Source of the DNA: Falsiruegeria litorea R37
GTDB lineage: Bacteria; Pseudomonadota; Alphaproteobacteria; Rhodobacterales; Rhodobacteraceae
Reading direction: 5' to 3'
Assembly: GCF_900172225.1 (NCBI RefSeq)
Contig: NZ_FWFO01000003.1
Coordinates: 1-64,000 of the forward strand
Length of the DNA stretch: 64,000 bases
The translations under genes were made by a program, and so were the position numbers. The notes under the pieces were generated by a model, which was given only the letters and a program-made list of their open reading frames with translations, did no database searches and was not told where the DNA came from. Positions 61,716 through 64,000 of this stretch are shown here, piece after piece (the first letter of the stretch is position 1; each line of letters begins with the position of its first letter).

Positions 61716-62449
61716 TCCGCGCGCTGCTGATCGGATTGGCCGCCTTGGTTGCCAGCCCGGCAGCAGCGGTGGACTGTCGCGACCTGGCGCATGCGGGCAA
61801 CAGGTATTCGATCTGCGAGGTCGATCTGACCACCGAAGACCTGCGCCTGTTCCTGCGCGACGAAGCCGGAGAGGTCCTGGGGCAGTTTTCGGCGGTGGAT
61901 TCGGAACTGCGCGGCGAAGGCAAAGAACTGACCTTTGCCATGAACGCAGGCATGTATCATTCCGACCGCTCTCCGGTTGGGCATTACGTCGAAGACGGCA
62001 CCGAAGAGATGCGGGTTGTGCCCAACGCAGGCCCCGGCAACTTTGGCCTGTTACCCAATGGGGTGTTTTGCATCGAAGTCGGCAAGGCGCGTGTGTTTGA
62101 GACACTAAAGTTTCTGGACACCAAGCCCACCTGTCGCTTTGCCACCCAATCCGGCCCGATGCTGGTGATTGATGGGGCTTTGCATCCCCGCTTCCTGCCA
62201 GACAGCACCTCGCGCTATCTGCGCAATGGAGTGGGTACCAGCACGGATGGCACGCGCGCCGTCTTTGCCATCTCGAAAAACGCCGTCACCTTTCACGAGT
62301 TCGGCTCTTTGTTTCGGGATGTTCTGAAAACACCCAACGCGCTCTATTTCGACGGCAATATCTCGCGTCTTTACGCGCCACAGTTGAACCGGTCGGATGC
62401 CGGGTTTTCCATGGGTCCGATCGTGGGCGTTGCTGCGCCAACGGAATGA
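61712..62449 (+). CDS. Exported DUF2233 / phosphodiester-glycosidase-like protein
   Basis: A 245-residue protein starting with GTG within the rbfA stop. Residues 1-20 are a signal peptide ([16 protein letters not shown]). The mature part matches the DUF2233/NAGPA fold: [42 protein letters not shown] and the late [19 protein letters not shown]-type enzymes remove a phosphodiester-linked sugar; the bacterial role, perhaps in exopolysaccharide turnover, is open. It is translationally coupled to a cytoplasmic ribosome factor, which looks accidental but is tight. Confidence 0.83.
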   Translation: MIRALLIGLAALVASPAAAVDCRDLAHAGNRYSICEVDLTTEDLRLFLRDEAGEVLGQFSAVDSELRGEGKELTFAMNAGMYHSDRSPVGHYVEDGTEEMRVVPNAGPGNFGLLPNGVFCIEVGKARVFETLKFLDTKPTCRFATQSGPMLVIDGALHPRFLPDSTSRYLRNGVGTSTDGTRAVFAISKNAVTFHEFGSLFRDVLKTPNALYFDGNISRLYAPQLNRSDAGFSMGPIVGVAAPTE

Positions 62450-62462
62450 GCTTTAGCGCCAT

Positions 62463-62491
62463 TTGACAGAGCGGGATCAATCCGCTAGGTG
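62463..62491 (+). promoter_or_regulatory. Probable sigma-70 promoter of truB
   Basis: TTGACA (62463-62468) and TAGGTG (62486-62491) are spaced by 17 bases, about 30 bases before the truB start. The spacer contains AGCGG and CCGCT as an imperfect dyad. It would let truB be made separately from rbfA. Confidence 0.5.
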
Positions 62492-62520
62492 GCGCGCCTC
62501 TAACACATTCGAGGGGCATC

Positions 62521-63435
62521 ATGGCACGCAAACGCAAGGGTCGCGACATTTCCGGTTGGCTGGTGGTGGACAAGCCTGCAGGTATGACGTCAACCGCTGT
62601 GGTCAACAAAGTTCGTTGGGCCCTGGACGCAAAGAAAGCGGGTCATGCGGGCACCTTGGACCCAGATGCAACCGGCGTGCTGGCCATCGCCCTTGGTGAA
62701 GCAACCAAGACCGTTCCCTACATCACCGATGCACTCAAGGCCTACACCTTCACAGTGCGGCTGGGTCAGGCCACCAACACCGACGACGCCGAGGGTGAGG
62801 TGATCGCCGAGAGCGATCAGCGTCCAACCGATGACGAGATCAAAGAGGCACTCGCCCCATTTTTGGGTGACATCATGCAGGTGCCGCCCAAATTCTCGGC
62901 CGTAAAGATCGACGGGCAGCGCGCCTACAAGCTTGCGCGCGACGGGGATGAAGATTTCGAACTGGCCGCTCGCCCTCTCTGGGTCGAAGAGCTGATCCTT
63001 GTGGACCGCCCCGACGCCGATCACGTGACGCTCGAGATGACCTGCGGCAAAGGCGGGTACGTCCGCTCGATCGCGCGCGATCTGGGCGCGGCGCTGGGGT
63101 GTCACGGGCATGTACGTGAGCTCCGTCGCATCTGGTCTGGGCCATTTGAAGCCGAAGACGGGATCACCATCGAGCAGATCGACGAGATGGCCAAGACACC
63201 TGCCCTGGACCAACACTTGCACCCGCTGGAACAGGGTCTGGCCGAGTTGACCGAGTTGAAATGCACCCCTGAGGGGGCCGCGCGCCTGCGTAACGGCAAC
63301 CCCGGCATGGTACTGGCATCCGACGTGGAATACGGGGACGAGGCCTGGGCCTCGCTCGATGGTCAGGCGGTTGCTGTTGGCACCTACAAGGCAGGCGAGC
63401 TGCACCCCACCCGTGTCTTTGTGCAGCCGAAATGA
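62521..63435 (+). CDS. truB: tRNA pseudouridine-55 synthase
   Basis: A 304-residue enzyme that makes pseudouridine 55 in the T loop of tRNAs. The catalytic Asp47 is in [14 protein letters not shown], and the RNA-binding segments KPAGMTS and [16 protein letters not shown] are present; a C-terminal PUA-like domain starts at about 240. It is preceded by its own promoter and lies in the rbfA-truB neighbourhood. The DUF1643 gene follows 41 bases later. Confidence 0.97.
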   Translation: MARKRKGRDISGWLVVDKPAGMTSTAVVNKVRWALDAKKAGHAGTLDPDATGVLAIALGEATKTVPYITDALKAYTFTVRLGQATNTDDAEGEVIAESDQRPTDDEIKEALAPFLGDIMQVPPKFSAVKIDGQRAYKLARDGDEDFELAARPLWVEELILVDRPDADHVTLEMTCGKGGYVRSIARDLGAALGCHGHVRELRRIWSGPFEAEDGITIEQIDEMAKTPALDQHLHPLEQGLAELTELKCTPEGAARLRNGNPGMVLASDVEYGDEAWASLDGQAVAVGTYKAGELHPTRVFVQPK

Positions 63436-63476
63436 TCCTGGTGGCCTGGCCGCACCGGACGTGCTAGCCAGCGGCC

Positions 63477-63989
63477 ATGATCACGCGCACTCATACCAAG
63501 GGCGACGCGCCCTCGACCGCCGTTTATTCGGATTGCGAACGCTATCGCTATAGCCTGACCCGGATCTGGGATCCCTCGGGCGGCAAGGTTCTGTTCGTGA
63601 TGCTGAACCCGTCGACTGCGACCGAGGTGCAGAACGACCCCACCGTGGAACGCTGCGAACGTCGCGCCCGAGCGCTTGGGTTTGGTGCGTTTCAGGTCAC
63701 CAACATCTTTGCCTGGCGCGACACTGACCCCCGCAAGATGCGCGCCGCCGCCGAACCGGTTGGTCCCGAGAATGACGCGACCATCCTGGCTGGTGTGGAC
63801 TGGGCAGATCAGGTGGTGGCGGCTTGGGGCACCCATGGCGAGCATCTGGATCGCGGCCCGGCAGTAGAGGCCCTGCTGCGCACCTCCCAAAGCCCCGTTT
63901 ATCATCTGGGCTTGAGCAAGGCCGGGCACCCCAAACACCCGCTCTACATCTCATACGCGCAACAGCCAAAACTCTGGTTCCCGACCTGA
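63477..63989 (+). CDS. DUF1643 domain protein
   Basis: A 170-residue protein with the DUF1643 blocks YRYSLTRIWD, VLFVMLNPSTA, DPTVERCERRARALGFG and VTNIFAWRDTDP. No enzyme activity has been assigned to the family. It has no signal peptide. Another conserved block, VVAAWGTHG, lies near residue 115. The 11 bases to the window edge hold nothing. It may share a transcript with truB. Confidence 0.85.
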   Translation: MITRTHTKGDAPSTAVYSDCERYRYSLTRIWDPSGGKVLFVMLNPSTATEVQNDPTVERCERRARALGFGAFQVTNIFAWRDTDPRKMRAAAEPVGPENDATILAGVDWADQVVAAWGTHGEHLDRGPAVEALLRTSQSPVYHLGLSKAGHPKHPLYISYAQQPKLWFPT

Positions 63990-64000
63990 TCGCGTTAACC

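Overview
The window is a continuous stretch of chromosome from an alphaproteobacterium, most probably a marine Roseobacter-group member of the Rhodobacterales (Ruegeria/Leisingera/Phaeobacter type). The pointers are gene content and order: msrPQ, a DinB with an N-terminal zinc ribbon, a YkgO-type L36, the saccharopine lysine pathway, a TmpAB phosphonate pair and a DtxR-fused metal permease. Genes are densely packed with many 4-base ATGA overlaps, and base composition looks even throughout. I see no rRNA operon, insertion sequence, prophage or CRISPR array. One tRNA (Val, anticodon GAC) is present.

Layout. 0.2-8.4 kb: methionine sulfoxide repair (msrP-msrQ), an orphan FMN glutamate-synthase-domain protein, a membrane-anchored TAXI-type binding protein, an M20 peptidase and a dGTPase-like HD protein. 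8.4-15.2 kb: clpB with a heat-shock-type promoter, pyrF followed by a likely small RNA, dinB, an N-formylglutamate amidohydrolase, tRNA-Val and rpmJ. 15.3-22.9 kb: a sulfatase, a ferric-iron binding protein and its permease separated by a regulator/acetyltransferase/YdcZ trio, then a YiaW/YiaV-like pair. 22.9-34.7 kb: an eight-gene operon with a complete branched-chain-type ABC importer, an acyl-CoA synthetase at its head and a PaaK-like ligase at its tail, divergent from a PAS hybrid kinase and a response regulator. This looks like uptake and CoA-activation of an unidentified carboxylate.

34.7-44.4 kb: NUDIX hydrolase, a LysR regulator divergent from a DUF1330 gene, an SGNH lipoprotein, a carbamoylase-family amidohydrolase, then a five-gene run ending in lysine catabolism (lysine:2-oxoglutarate reductase, SemiSWEET-like transporter, saccharopine dehydrogenase). 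A class IV transaminase divergent from an Lrp regulator and a DUF3775 gene follow. 44.6-50.7 kb: ada coupled to a PEP mutase/isocitrate lyase-family gene, a class II amidotransferase, rmuC and mutL.

50.9-64 kb: a four-gene Mn/Zn ABC importer behind two Fur-family (7-1-7) boxes, a LysR regulator divergent from tmpA-tmpB-cupin (trimethylaminoethylphosphonate to glycine betaine plus phosphate, with a third gene of unknown role), a methyltransferase, an exported HExxH protein, dapB, and rbfA - DUF2233 gene - truB - DUF1643 gene. DNA and nucleotide upkeep recurs (dinB, ada, mutL, rmuC, dGTPase, NUDIX). The most interesting places for follow-up are the tmpAB-cupin operon, the transporter inside the lysine operon, the RNA behind pyrF and the ABC/CoA-ligase/two-component cluster.
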